Assembly (NCBI GenBank): GCA_013396635.1
Contig: WBMW01003131.1
Location: 1 to 64,000, forward strand
Direction of reading: 5' to 3'
DNA: 64,000 nt
Origin: Penelope pileata
Taxonomy: Eukaryota; Chordata; Aves; Galliformes; Cracidae
Shown here: positions 1-12,200 of the stretch, piece after piece
How positions within the stretch are numbered: the stretch's first letter is position 1
Layout: every line of letters starts with the position of its first letter
Notes under the pieces: model-generated
Seen by the model: the letters and a program-made list of their open reading frames with translations, nothing else
Told to the model about the DNA's origin: nothing
The model's database searches: none
Translations under genes and position numbers: made by a program

Positions 1-3000
1 GCCGTTGTTGTTGTGGCAGCACCGTTGTGGCAGCGCATGGCAAAGGGGGTACTTAGTCTACCTGGGCGCTTCAAGAATTCTTCTCGAAGTTCCTGCATCG
101 CTGCAACATGGGGTTTTATGTAGCATGAGAGGGCAAATTTCATCAAGTTGTATTTTCTTTCTTGCAGGTGTGCATTTCTCTGTGGTTTTTATTGCTGTCT
201 GCTATCTCTGACAGGGACAAAACGAAGTTCTGTGGGGGGGGGAACTTCTGCCATATACAAAGAGCAAAGAGTGAGGAAGAGCAAACGTGCTGTCAGTCAG
301 CCTCACAAGGCTGTCTCTTGACAGTAAGGAATGACTGCAGAGACTTGAAAGTAAAGCAGCAGCAGCCTGTGTTACTAGCTCAGAGCAGGGTCCTTGTAGC
401 AGCAGTCAGTGTTACTGTGAATGGGGAGGAAAGGATTTGCTGTGGTCTGAGAAAGGTTGTTGCCATTGCTGAGAGACACTTGGAGGTCTGGGTGCTTGGG
501 CATGCAACACTTGTTGTGCCACAGCGGTCATGACAGCTTCTCATAGACAGCCACGTAGCTTTAATGTATACAAAAAAGCTTTGACTTCAGCGCAATTCAG
601 ACTAAACATCTCGTTTGAAGATGATGTCCAGGCTGTTCAGAGTATCAGACCAGGAGAAAAGCCACTGAGGAGACGATTCCGGTTTTGCCATGCCGAAGAG
701 GCCTCCACCATCCATCCATCCGGGGATGTCAGTGGCTGAGACTTACTTTACCTAGAAGAAAAGGGTATGGGATTTTCTCAGTTCTGCTTTGAGCACTTAG
801 AGGGCTTTGGCAAAGTGCTACCAGTGTTTCTGGTTTTCTATTAATTTGTTTGTAGCTGACAAAAGCAAAAACCTGCACTATGTGCCTTAAGCAGGACTTC
901 ACAAGCGACCCATGACTGGTTCAGCAAAGGCTGAACTTGCTGCTGAGCCTGGCTGCTCAGAGAACAATCTTCCTTCTCCAGAAAGACAGTGCTCAGCAAA
1001 ATACAGAGCACTTCAACCCACTGCTCTTCAGACAGGGCTTGTTAATGCTGCAGTAATTCATTCTGTGACGTGTCCTACTTGTTCTGATTATCACCCTCAG
1101 ATCGCCACCAGGAAAATCCTAACCTGCTAAGTATAAGGCAAAATTTTGCTTCTTTGTATCTACTGAGGGCTGTTTATGTGATTAGGAGAGATTTTGATTG
1201 GGTAAGATCTCCAATTCAAAGAGTCTTGGGCTTTTCTAGAAAGGATGTGACTGGCTTCCACTTGATGTGACTCTTCAGAAATCACTGATGGCTTTTGCTG
1301 TTCGTCTGCAGTAAAGCTGCACCGTGCATGGTGAAGCACTGCCTTCCCCTGCAGCGTGGTGAGCACAAACTGCTTCTGTGACACAGCCTCCTCTGCATGA
1401 GGACAACATCGTTTTTACATCCCCAAACTTCAAAACATCAACTATGAAATGTTACTGGTAATATTTTGGCAAAGGCTCCGCAGGGTTACACCCACTCGGA
1501 GGTTCTCTATCACTTCCCACATCGCTGAGAGCATCATGAGGGAACCAGCAAGCAAACCATAAATAACCTCTTTCAAAAAAGGCCAGGAAATCTGTCTGAC
1601 CAGCATGGCTGGCAAATATTTGAAGATTTGTGAGCTAATTTGGTTAGCAGACAGCGATGAGGAAGGATCAATAAATTTGATGCAATCTGGGTTAATTACA
1701 AGGTTTGCATTCATGGTCCCGCCCTTTGCAACAGGAGAGGAACTGGAGGTGACAGCTCACCCGCGGAGCCCGATGTCCCTGCAGCCCCTGTCCCGCCCGC
1801 CAGCTCTCCATCATGTAGGACCGTGATGAAAGGTGATGAAACGCCAGCACATTGATGCAGAAATAGTGCCCTGCCCGCTCCGGGTTGTCGCTCAGGCTCC
1901 TGCAGCCCCATCAGCATCTGTTTCTGATTTTCCTTATGGTAATTTTGTTCATTCAGTGTCAGCCACTGACGGCTGCAGCGGAGCACCTTCTGTTTTCCTC
2001 CCTGGCCCTGCAGAAGCCCTGCTTATCAGTTGGCTCTCAGTGAAGAGCAGGGACAGGTCTGTTGCCTCTGTGCCATGTGGGAACTCATTTTTCTCCCAGC
2101 TCTTCTATCCATTTTAGGTCTATGTACGGGATTCTGGAGGCATCCTGGATAAAAGCCTGTGCCCAGTGTTTACTCTATGTTAGTGAACATCGGTCTGAGA
2201 GCGTGTTCTGAATTTCTGGACTTGCTGCTTCATTTCTCAGTGTCTTGCTGAGTAATTACAGCTGCCGATCTGTCGGGGTTTGTGCTAACCCTGGGCACTG
2301 TGTCAGGACCCGAAGCGCAGGTTCAGGTCCCTCTGCCCCCAGGTTTCAGGCCCACACGCAGCGCGAGGCCCTGCCCTCCACATCCCTGCACGTCGGGGCT
2401 GCCGGCCTGCTCGGAGCTCTGTGGGACGGCTGCTCAGCCCCTCTGCCTGCTCACTGCCCCACGCGTGCCCTGTCCCTGCCGGCACCAGCCCTGAGCCGAA
2501 TGCAGGCCCCAGCACCACAGCACGCTGTGCTTGGCCCATGGCTGCTCCTTTTCTGGGCACTGCTGCTCCCACCTTTTCCGAGCACCATTCTCCTCTATGA
2601 ATCCTTTTTCCTGTAACCTACAGGGCTATGGATTCTGCACTGACTCATTGCTGTGAGCAGATCTAAGTTCAGCCAGTGCAGGAAAACGCCCAGCACAGAA
2701 TTTCCTGTCCCAAAGGCCCAGTGAGCTGAGTGGCCCAGCCCCCGGCCCCCAGCAGCCGCCATGTGACACGCGGGGTCTGTGTGGCGGCTGTCCCTCCTCG
2801 GGGCCCAGCCCGGTGTGTGCCCCATTCCCCTGCCAGGATCCACATGCAGAAGGAGCTGCACAGTTCTTGCAAAATGATGCACTTCACACGCGGGTTCCTG
2901 CAGGCTTTAAAGAGCACGGCCTGTCTGTGGGTGGAGCAGGAGCTGTGCATAGCAGGGCGTTGCAGCAAAACGTCTGCAAAATCCTTGCACAAACACCGGA

Positions 3001-3405
3001 ACCCTTATCGTCTCTTGGGGAGATGTCTGCACGCTAGGAGAGACCGGGGGCAGTAACAATGCCAGCCACAGCGCAACCCCACAGGCAGGTGGGGCTGCTC
3101 AGAAGTTGTTTGCGTGTTTTCTGCCCTCCTTTTCACCAGCATTTGCTTTTGTAGGGACCACCCGTTAAATGACAACCGTCACAAATGACAGCTGTGTTGT
3201 TTCTCCCAGCAGGAGGCACTGCTGGGAGCCCCGGGGGCACGCACTGCCCTCGCACAGCGAGGCACCAGCCCCGCGGGCTCGGCCCGGGCAGCACGCCTGC
3301 AGAGCTGCACGCAGCCACGGTCCCGGCTGCCACTGCAGACAGGAAACACTATGAACTGACTTTTTTTATCTTTATGCAGAAAACAAAACTGCACCCATAG
3401 CATTT
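1..3405. other. intergenic DNA downstream of HMCN1
   Basis: No gene can be supported here. The short open frames have no recognisable motif, no matching splice sites and no agreement between neighbours. Bases 2300-3330 are GC-rich, which lengthens chance ORFs on both strands. From mammalian gene order PRG4 would be expected further left on the same strand, but no somatomedin-B or mucin-like sequence is visible. Confidence 0.6.
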
Positions 3406-3580
3406 TCATAGAATCACAGAATCATTCAGGTTGGAAAAGCCACCCAAGGTCACCAAGCCCACCTGTCAGCCCGTCACCAGCACACCACCGAGCCAGGACT
3501 CGCAGTGCCGCGTCCCCACAGCTCTGCAGCGCCTCTTCGGATGGGGACTCCACCACCTCCCCAGGCAGCCTGCCATGGCA
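3406..3580 (-). mobile_element. CR1 LINE 3'-end fragment
   Basis: The left edge carries the CR1 terminal octamer repeat in reverse complement, 'tcatagaatcacagaatca', followed by reverse complements of the CR1 3' region (the 'caggttgg' and 'ccaccacctccccaggcagcctg' type words). It is a 5'-truncated, diverged copy. The right limit is approximate. Confidence 0.85.
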
Positions 3581-4954
3581 CAGCACATACTCTCCTTTCT
3601 AACTTGTATGTTCCCTTCAGCCAGTGAAACACCACCAAGCCCCCAGTAGCCCAGCTGCTGCTCTCCTCGCGGCAGCCACGGGCTCACAGACGGGCAGCTC
3701 CTCCCTCCGAGCTGCAAAACCCCACAGCAGCAAAGACATGGATCTGTCTGGGAACGTTCAGGTGATTTCTGTCTGGCAAGGTCCTAACCCTAAACAACAT
3801 AATGAAGTTGCCATAAAGCAATTAAGTTCTGTAACTTATTTCCTCTCTCAAGGAACATATAATAGAAATTGGCTCTTTTCTTTCATGTCTCACAGTGAAA
3901 CAAAGTTCCTTCACGGGAATCATCTTCGACGTGTTTATTAACCTTAAATTAGGATAACTACTTGCACTTACTAGAACTTCCTCTCATTTCTCCTTCCCTC
4001 TTGTCTTTGTCATTAAAGTTATCTTCTTTTTCTTCCTAAATTGCTTTTATTTTTCAAGTCAGGCTTCCAAGAAACATACTCGCTTTGTCTGAATAAATTG
4101 TATAAATTATTTGTACAAATAACAAAATGATGCTAAGTCATCCCTGTTTTGCAGGACTGCCTCCCTTGTTGCAATGGAAACTGAGCAAGAAGGGCTTTCA
4201 CTAGGGGTTGTTACCAACAGGGGAGCACAGAGTCAAAATTCCACTGAGGAGCACTTTGACCCTGTCACTAAGTTGTAGCTGAATGCTGGTGATAACCCTG
4301 AGTGACAGGTAAAGGGAAATGGCTGGGGCCCGGCGGTTGTTAGCTCCATGAGCCATTCCTGGGACGTTCCTTGCAGCCAAACCCTGCAGCACAGGACCCC
4401 GCCTCCACAGTCCAGCCCCCTGCGGCGTTCTCCACCAGAGGTTTTGTTGATGTCTCTTTCTCACATTGACTGAAAAGCTGCAAAACTTTTGCAGTGAAAA
4501 TTGTAATTCCCAGTGGGTTCCAATCTCAATGCCTTTCATTGATTTCTTTTTTCATTTTTTAATATGTATTGGAGTTATTGCAGTGTATTCACGTTTGGCA
4601 ATGAGTATGTTTACACGTAAACACTGTCTGTACATCATACAACAAAACCGTAGCTCTTAGCAAAATCCGTTTCCTCTGAGGAAATGGGCTGAGATATCGC
4701 CTAGTCAGTAGACACAGGTTAAATAAGTCTTAGTGCAAACATGAGGGAATGCAACAGTCTCCGTCATGTTTTTGTTTTTGAACAAAGTGGAGGATGGGGG
4801 AAGGCAGCCGCTCAGCGAGCAGGAGGCCTGGCTGCACTTGTGGAAGCAGCCCCTCAGCCTGCTGGAGCCCTGCCTTACTCATTCTCCTCTGGCACTGAGT
4901 GCCTCACACATGGGAAGGAATTTCTTTTCAATGAGAAAACTTGCAGCAGTCTCA
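3581..4954. other. AT-rich intergenic DNA
   Basis: I see no gene, RNA or clear repeat. AATAAA-type words on the minus strand at 3934-3939 and 4046-4051 could serve as distal HMCN1 polyadenylation signals if the 3' UTR is longer than proposed. Confidence 0.5.
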
Positions 4955-5925
4955 AAGGCAATGGGAATCTTTATTTTGGTTATTTCCAATGTATTGACAT
5001 TGTCCTTTTATGAAAACTTAACTGTAAAACACTCTTGACACATAGGAAAAAACATATATACACTTTCATAAAAATAGAATACATCTTGGCAAAATTACCT
5101 GTGTACAGTGTATTGACATAATTGAACCAAACTTACTACATCTTTGGAGGAAAATTTTTGCAAAAGAACCAAAGCACTTGAACTGATTTGGGAGTACTGC
5201 AGTGGATATGGGTTTGAGCTAAATGAAGTTATAACATACCTGCTCATAAAGTAGAAGTAGCCATGTTGTCTTTTTTGTTTTTCTTCCAAACAACACTGAC
5301 ATCCCTAGAATTGCAAAGAAAACAAAGGTACCAGTTCCAAATTCTAGGGCAGATTCTTTAGCTGAAAACAAACTTCCCTCATACTGTGTTGCAGCACTGG
5401 CAACCAGGAAGTGCAGTGGTACTGGGTTTTCTGAGCACATGACCCAATGTATGTACAGCCCTAAGTCTATCAGGCATTTGATACAAAAAGAAAATCTAAT
5501 AGATCTAAAGTTGTAACACACTTAACCTCTAAGATACATAGACCACTCGAAATTACCATTTCTTACTCTACCATTTCAAAAAAGCATTTCTTCACTTGCT
5601 TTCAGCTGAGGCTGCTCCTTGCTTACTGCTTCTGAGCACACTTTGGTCAGCTCACACCTTGCTTCGTTCTGCTGCGGAAAATGACTGCTCTGGTGTAATA
5701 AATACAGAACTGGCAACAAGTCCTCAAAGCCACGGATTTTCCTCTTGAATTGGAATAGCGGGACCGCATGGGCAGCCTCAGGGCAGGAAGAAGAAAGGAG
5801 CATAGCACCATTGTCAGGTTACATGGTTCACAACTGTTGGCAGGCAGCACGATCAGTCTGAAGCGGTAACACCCATTGGCACTTACGACTGTGGTTAAAA
5901 TACCGCGGTTACGTAGTTTGGGTGT
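4955..5925 (-). other. HMCN1: probable HMCN1 3' UTR
   Basis: This is the AT-rich sequence after the TAG stop in the last exon. The first AATAAA on the minus strand after the stop is at 4970-4975, which would give a 3' UTR of about 0.95 kb. The end point is inferred from that hexamer only. Confidence 0.45.
4970..4975 (-). promoter_or_regulatory. HMCN1: candidate polyadenylation signal AATAAA
   Basis: Canonical hexamer on the coding strand about 950 bases after the HMCN1 stop, the first one met downstream. Transcript 3' ends are needed to confirm use. Confidence 0.4.
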
Positions 5926-6292
5926 CTAGTAGGGATAGGCTGACACAGCTATATAAACAATGAAAGTGGTCTGATACTCGATGCTGCCATCGACGCTGTA
6001 GGACAGGGCTCGGACCCTCATGCGGAAGGTCTGCGGCTCGCGCAGCGGTCTGGTGGTGAACACAACTCCTTTCAAGTTCTCATCCCGCAGGGCAAACGGG
6101 ATCGCTGGGTCCTCGTCTGCCATGGAGAACGTTGTCCTCGGGTGCACGACCCGATCGTGCGTATAGGCCACCAGCCGGATCAAATCCTGACCGGCAGCGA
6201 TGCCAAACGGGAGGGAGACAAGTTTGTATTCCAAGGCATAGGTACTCAGGGCACACTCCAAATCATTGGTTGGGCAGTTTTTGAGACAGAAC
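5926..6292 (-). CDS. HMCN1: HMCN1 exon w58: fibulin-type C-terminal domain and stop
   Basis: Terminal exon, 367 nt, entered in phase 2 and closed by TAG. It starts with FCLKNC, supplying the last cysteines of EGF8, then runs through DLECALSTYALEYKLVSLPFG to the end ...SAYPY. This beta-rich module is shared by fibulins and hemicentins and is used in matrix interactions. The acceptor is ATTCCCAG|G, and GG+G completes a Gly codon across the junction with w57. Length and ending match hemicentin-1, so the protein end is intact. Confidence 0.97.
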
Positions 6293-9200
6293 CTGGGAAT
6301 AAACAGAGCACTTTAAGTCTTATCCCCGTACTTGCTGCATGGGCTGAAGTTCTTCCCCCACTTATCCTGCTGCAGTACAACGAGGCTTCTCCACAGAGAT
6401 AACTCACGTGCTCTCTATCCACGACTCCTATAAACCTGCTGCCTGGTTTAACATCCCATTTCCCCTCAAAGGATCATCTCAGACAACACCAAGATGTAAG
6501 ACAAAAGGAAGCTGAGACAGTATTTGTCATTGACTGCAGTGCTGCAGAACGTTGGCTTAGAAGGTACGGGCAGCTCCACGGGACGTGTCTGCGCACTACA
6601 TCTTAGAACAAAGAATTTGGAATAAAGTAGGGCAGAGTGAATTTTACTTCCATTAGTCAATCGTTAAAATAAAAAGTCTGTTTACTCCTCTGTGAACTTT
6701 ACCCATTTCAACTTAAATGTCATTTCAGTTCATTGTCAGAAGCCATCTTTTGTGATCAGACTGAATCAAACTGCTTCCCTGCACGCGCTTAAAGGTTAGA
6801 AGAAATTAATCTTGTTTTTTTCTCCTCCAGAAGAGGAAAAAACAGAGAAACTTATAAAAGAAAAACTAACCATGAATGTACTGTTATTTTCATGATGAAA
6901 ATAGTACTTTAAAAGCTTTGAAAATGATGGCAAATTAGATCTTTGCAGAAGTAGGTCAGAAAACATGCAGAATCAGCCCCATAACTGACAAACGAATGAT
7001 GCTGAATCTGTCGAAAGGATCAAACCATGCTGCCTGCCAGGGTTCATTTAGTAAAAAGCCATCCGGAGCTATTTCCATTTGAATTCACAGAAAGACTCTG
7101 CCTAGACCCTGCCTCTCTTCTTCTGCCGTGCAGGGAACACAGAACACCGCTGCTCTCTGGAAACCAAAGATAATCTTCAGTTTTAATGCTTTATCTTTTG
7201 CTAGAGTAAGTGGTACTGATATCACTTAAACTTTGATAAAGTTTCTTGTGATTACAGGTTGAGTATCTGAGCACGGGGTGGGTGGGAAAGCGAGGGCTGA
7301 CAACTAAGCATACCCAGACAGAGGCTCCCGCTGGTAGCTCACTGGACAAGGTGTCTCTATGCACTGGTAGCTGCCCCGCATGTTGAAGCACATCTGGTTT
7401 GCTCCACAGTCAACGTCATGTTCCAGGCACTCGTCAACGTCTGTGGGTAAGCGAACAGGCACACAGTCAGCTGCTGGTTCTGAGAGGAACTCAGGAGAGC
7501 TAACACCTGGCTGGGTCAGAGAAGGTGACAGAAGGGGTGGGGGCACCTCCACGCACAGGGGAGACCCTTCGGAACCCTGCCTTGCTGCTGCAGGACGGCA
7601 GCTCCTGGTCCTGACGATGCGCATTCATTGGCTCTGGCATTTGTAACTGTGCAGGAAGGCACACCGTGCCAGCTGCCCCCCAGCCCCGGCAACACACACT
7701 GCTGCTGGTTTTTCAAAGGCTAATTACTGGGGGCTTTTTGGTGGATCAAAAAATCTAACATACTTTTTTTTTTTAACCAGGACAGATAGAGGATTGTATT
7801 GGGTTTGACCGTAAAGCTGCAGTGAACTTGCTTGGAGTTCAACATGTAACGTAAGGAAACACAAGGAAACACCAGAGCATAAGAAGTTGCAGTTGTCCAA
7901 TTCGCTACACGTCAGCAATACGAAGCGTTAAGAAGTGCCAAAATGTAAAATATAAAAACTTCTGAAACGTGACATTTTGAAGGTTGTATCTCATAAAGCA
8001 AAGGAGCGTTTAATACACACATTAAGTACGATTTATACCTATTTATTGACAAACATTGCAGTAATCTCTCCAAGGAGGTCTCTGTACCTTGGCAGGCTTT
8101 GCCGTTGGGCGTGAGGCGGTACCCAGGGGGACACGCACACTGGTAGCTTCCCAGGGTGTTCCTGCACTCGTGCTGGCACACGTCCCTGGCTTCACACTCA
8201 TCAATGTCTGCCAGAAAGAAACACAGGAACATAAACACCGGGGCTGCCCGAGCCTGGTACTGAACGCAGGCATTTTTTGCTGTTTGTGTACAAGCACGGG
8301 GGATGAGAGGCGGAGGTCACGGGATCTTTCTTTTTCCTCTGATGAGGTCGAACGTCTAAAACTTGCAGATCTTCCCCAACTTACCTGCTTCCATTGCCTA
8401 TAACCTTTACAGAATTAAAAGCTGTGAGGGGCTCCACCCCTCCCCTCTTTGGATGGCAGCCACAAGTTTCTCCCCTAGCTGAGAGACTGCTCTGGGACGG
8501 AGCGCTGGCAGCAGGGGGACAAGCACGCTGCACACCCCAGAGGTGACACCAGCAGGGACTCGCCCCGAGCTGCCTGGCAGTACGGCTTTAGGCAACCTGT
8601 GCCCAGATCCCTTCTCTCTTCAGAGGAGGAACCACCCCAGGGAGCTGTTCTTACAGTTCATCCCCCTCAGGCAAAGCCGCTTCCTTCCCAAACCGATCTT
8701 TCTCGGGCCACGCGGATGAATTAAGCTCACTATCTGGAAAGACCATCAATACACGCACTTTTAACCTAACTTACTTCTGAAATGCCTGCCTACACCAGGA
8801 GAGCTCCTGTGCAAGTCCCTGCCACGTGCAGGACGCACAGAGCTGCACAGCTGGCGCGGTGGGAGGCAGCTGCTTGCTTCAGCCCTGCCTGACAAAAATG
8901 CAAACAGGAGAGAGAAACAGATGTGACTGCAGAAATTTGAAGTGTGTTATCAAATCCTCACGGTTCTCTACTCAAATAACCTTCTTGGAAATAAAAGCAT
9001 TATTTGGGTGTCTTTTTCACATTAAACAGTAGATTTTAAACCTACAAGTTTTTTCCAATGAAGTAAAGTACAGTAACAGTCACTACCTCGAAGTGGACGC
9101 TGCGGTGCGGACCCGAGCGTTTCAGCAGCCCCCGTTCTTTCAGTTGAACAGCTACAGCACAGCACGCTGCATTGCTACAACTACCGAAACATCATTACAA

Positions 9201-12200
9201 CGTGAAGACAAGGTCAATCTGATGTCTGCCTATCTGCAACTTACCACTGATACATTTTTATCAGTCATAGTTTTCAACATTACATATTATACATTGCTAC
9301 AATATCAGCAGTCACTGTAGTGGCAGGATCTAGCTGCGGCCCCCTGTACTCATCCTGGAGACACGCGGCCCTGCTGCGTGCCGGCACACACGCCAGCCTG
9401 GGGTGAGCGTCCGCGGCGTCACAGCCTGCTGCTGAACGTCACAGCCTGCTGCTGAACGCACTGCTTCCCAGAAGTTCTGTCACGGGAACTCAGAAGTTCT
9501 CAGAAGACCTGGACTGCAGCACGCTTAGTCTGGAACTCAGCAGTATTACCAAAAAATAGTTGAGCAATTTTTTTTATTATTATCTTTTTAAGATACTCAA
9601 AACATGAGTTAAGGTGGAAAACGTTGTTCTTCCTTAACTCAGTTCCTTAACATTTAGTGCAGACCAGTTATGGAACAGTGAAGGATACTGCTCCTTTTAC
9701 CTTTCAAGAGCGGCTGAATTAACTTTTCAGTACTGATGAAAACAGCAGAATTTCACCGAGAAACCTCAGAGAAGCTCACAGAGCGAGGGACAAGTGCGCT
9801 AAGTGCCCAGCAGAGGTGCCAGGCACCCTTGTTTCCTGCTGCACTCAAGCGTGCCCTGCAGCTTCGCACCTCTTTAAACCCAGGAGCGGAGCAGGGGCAG
9901 GAGGTGCCCGGGGCTGTCACTGCCCGGCCTCCCGTCACCCAGCGGCAGGGGAGGGCTGTCACTGGCCGGGCACAGACCTGACCTGCGCACATGCAGCAGC
10001 CCCTGCTGCCCCGGGACCTGCACTGTGACCGGCCCCATCCCGTAACTGCTTCTGCTTGCTTTATCCTAAGCCTTTTCCCCGCAGACTGTGGCTGCCATCA
10101 GTGGGAGCCTGCCATGAGAAACATCCCCAGGGCGCAGGGGTCCACGGGTGCCTTTGAAGTGTGAGGCCATGGCAAAGGTGAGCTGCCATCATCAGGAGGT
10201 AGAGAAGAAATAGTTTGCTCATCCACAACAAGCAGCACAATTAAACGTGAGGTTATAGAGAGCAGGTCTGGAACCATTTTTGCTCAATAGACAACAACAT
10301 GCATAACTTGCTGAGTATTTATCATGGCAACTGGGACCAACAGAGCACTGCGAACCACAGGCCTCTACGAGATGCGAAACAGCAGCAGCACTGAAATGAG
10401 AGAATCGCATAAACGTGACTGACATTTACCTACACATTTGCCATCTCTGGCCTCATGGCCTTCAGGACAAGTTTCTCTAATGTTCCTTCTCGTCCTGGAG
10501 AAAGGCATTCTGCTGTTCCTATACTCTGAGAAGGAGCTGTAGAGGTTTGAGGAGTGCCTGTAATACTGCTGAGGTTGATAGTTGTCTCTCACAGGGGAGA
10601 ATTGAGCATAGTTATAGCTATTGTAATAGGCATCATAATTTGCCAGTGTCTCCAATCCAGCGCAAGATTTCCCGTCACCTAATAGATGTTGTCCAGGTGG
10701 ACAGATACACTTGAAGCTGCCAGGGGTGTTGGTGCACTGAAACGCACAGGGCTTGGGCAGTTGTTCACATTCATTAATGTCTGCTCATGTGACATGATCC
10801 AGAGCAACAAACCATGTGGGAAGGAAAAAACAAAACAAAACAACACATAACTATACGTGTATATGTATACATACATATCTGTCTCAGTCTGTGGAACACA
10901 ACAGAGACCCTGAAGGCAGTAAAATACGAAGAGCACAAATGCCAAGCGGGCAGTTTTTTTCCCCTGTATATTAACACACTTTGTTCTTCCCACACAGCTA
11001 CCTCTGACATGAAATGCTCCCACAGGGCACAACACCTGCAGGAGCTCTCGCCCTGCATGGCACGGGAGGCACAGAGCCCCCAGGCAGGCAGACTGGCACT
11101 GAGAAGCTCCAGGTACACTGGCAGGGTTCTGCTGCTGCCAGGGGAGCAGCAGCCCCGGGACACACAGCAGGGATGGGGGCCTGGCTGCGTGCTAGCTGCC
11201 ACGGAACTCTGGGCACTTAACACAGGAATGTGCTTATAGATCCCATACAGTTATTTCTGTTACAGTTATTTCTCTTCCCTTTGGGCATCCCTTCTCCCAG
11301 TTCAGCTCAGTTGTAATCCAAAATAACGTGACCAGCCCTAGCAGTAAATCTTCATCCTTAAAATCAAAGCAGAATGTGCAACTTTGCAGTGACCAGAAAT
11401 AACCTGATTTCAAGATATATAACAACATGTCTATTGATTTTTTTAACTAGAATTTAAAGCTGATTTTAATGGCCAATCAATAACAGTTCATTTATTTCAT
11501 ATTACTGGGAAGTGCCTTTTTCTAAACTATTCATTTTAGTCCTCCCTGAACTCCTTCTGAGCATTCTTTGTAAACCTTGGAGACACAAACGCACGCCAAT
11601 GGTATTTCAGAAGCAATGCACTGTAGCAGCCTTTGGTAACGCCCTCCTGTCGGAGGCATGGCACACGGAGGCACCACGGAGCTGTCACAGGTTGGTGACA
11701 CGGGCACACACACAGCTGTGGGCGTTTTCCCCACGGAGTGAACAGGGGCACGAAGGTCTGTGCACGGGGCCGGAGCTGCACAGCAGCCAGGCTCAAGGCA
11801 TCTGTTCGCAGCCTGGGCTCCTACCGACTTCTCAACTCCACATGCCCGTTAGAAGTACAAAAATAAAATCTGCTTTTTTTAACACGAGCTAATGTTTTTG
11901 CATATATATTCCAAACATATTTTAAGCAGATAAAGAGATCAAAGCAGAAAATGGTCATACTTGGTGTAACCAGAGAGAGCTTTCTGTGGCTGCTGCTTAG
12001 AAGACAGCTTTAGGGCAGCTGCCAGCGTTCTGTGAAAATCTCTAACCTAGGCCTCATCCAGCTTATTATTGTAAGAAATTTAAATGCTTTTAATATATGT
12101 TAAGGAGTCTTGGACTGATTTTTATTTTAGTAGAGAGGCAGAAGGAGGTGGAACCAATTTCTTGGTCCATAGCCAAACAGTTTCTTACTGCAATGTAATC

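Noticed and set aside
1442..1714. 90-codon minus-strand ORF
   Set aside because: A hydrophobic stretch but no recognised family, no signal-peptide pattern and no neighbouring exon.
1..5900. PRG4 exons expected downstream of HMCN1 from mammalian gene order
   Set aside because: No somatomedin-B, mucin-repeat or hemopexin sequence is visible; the gene is probably outside the window.
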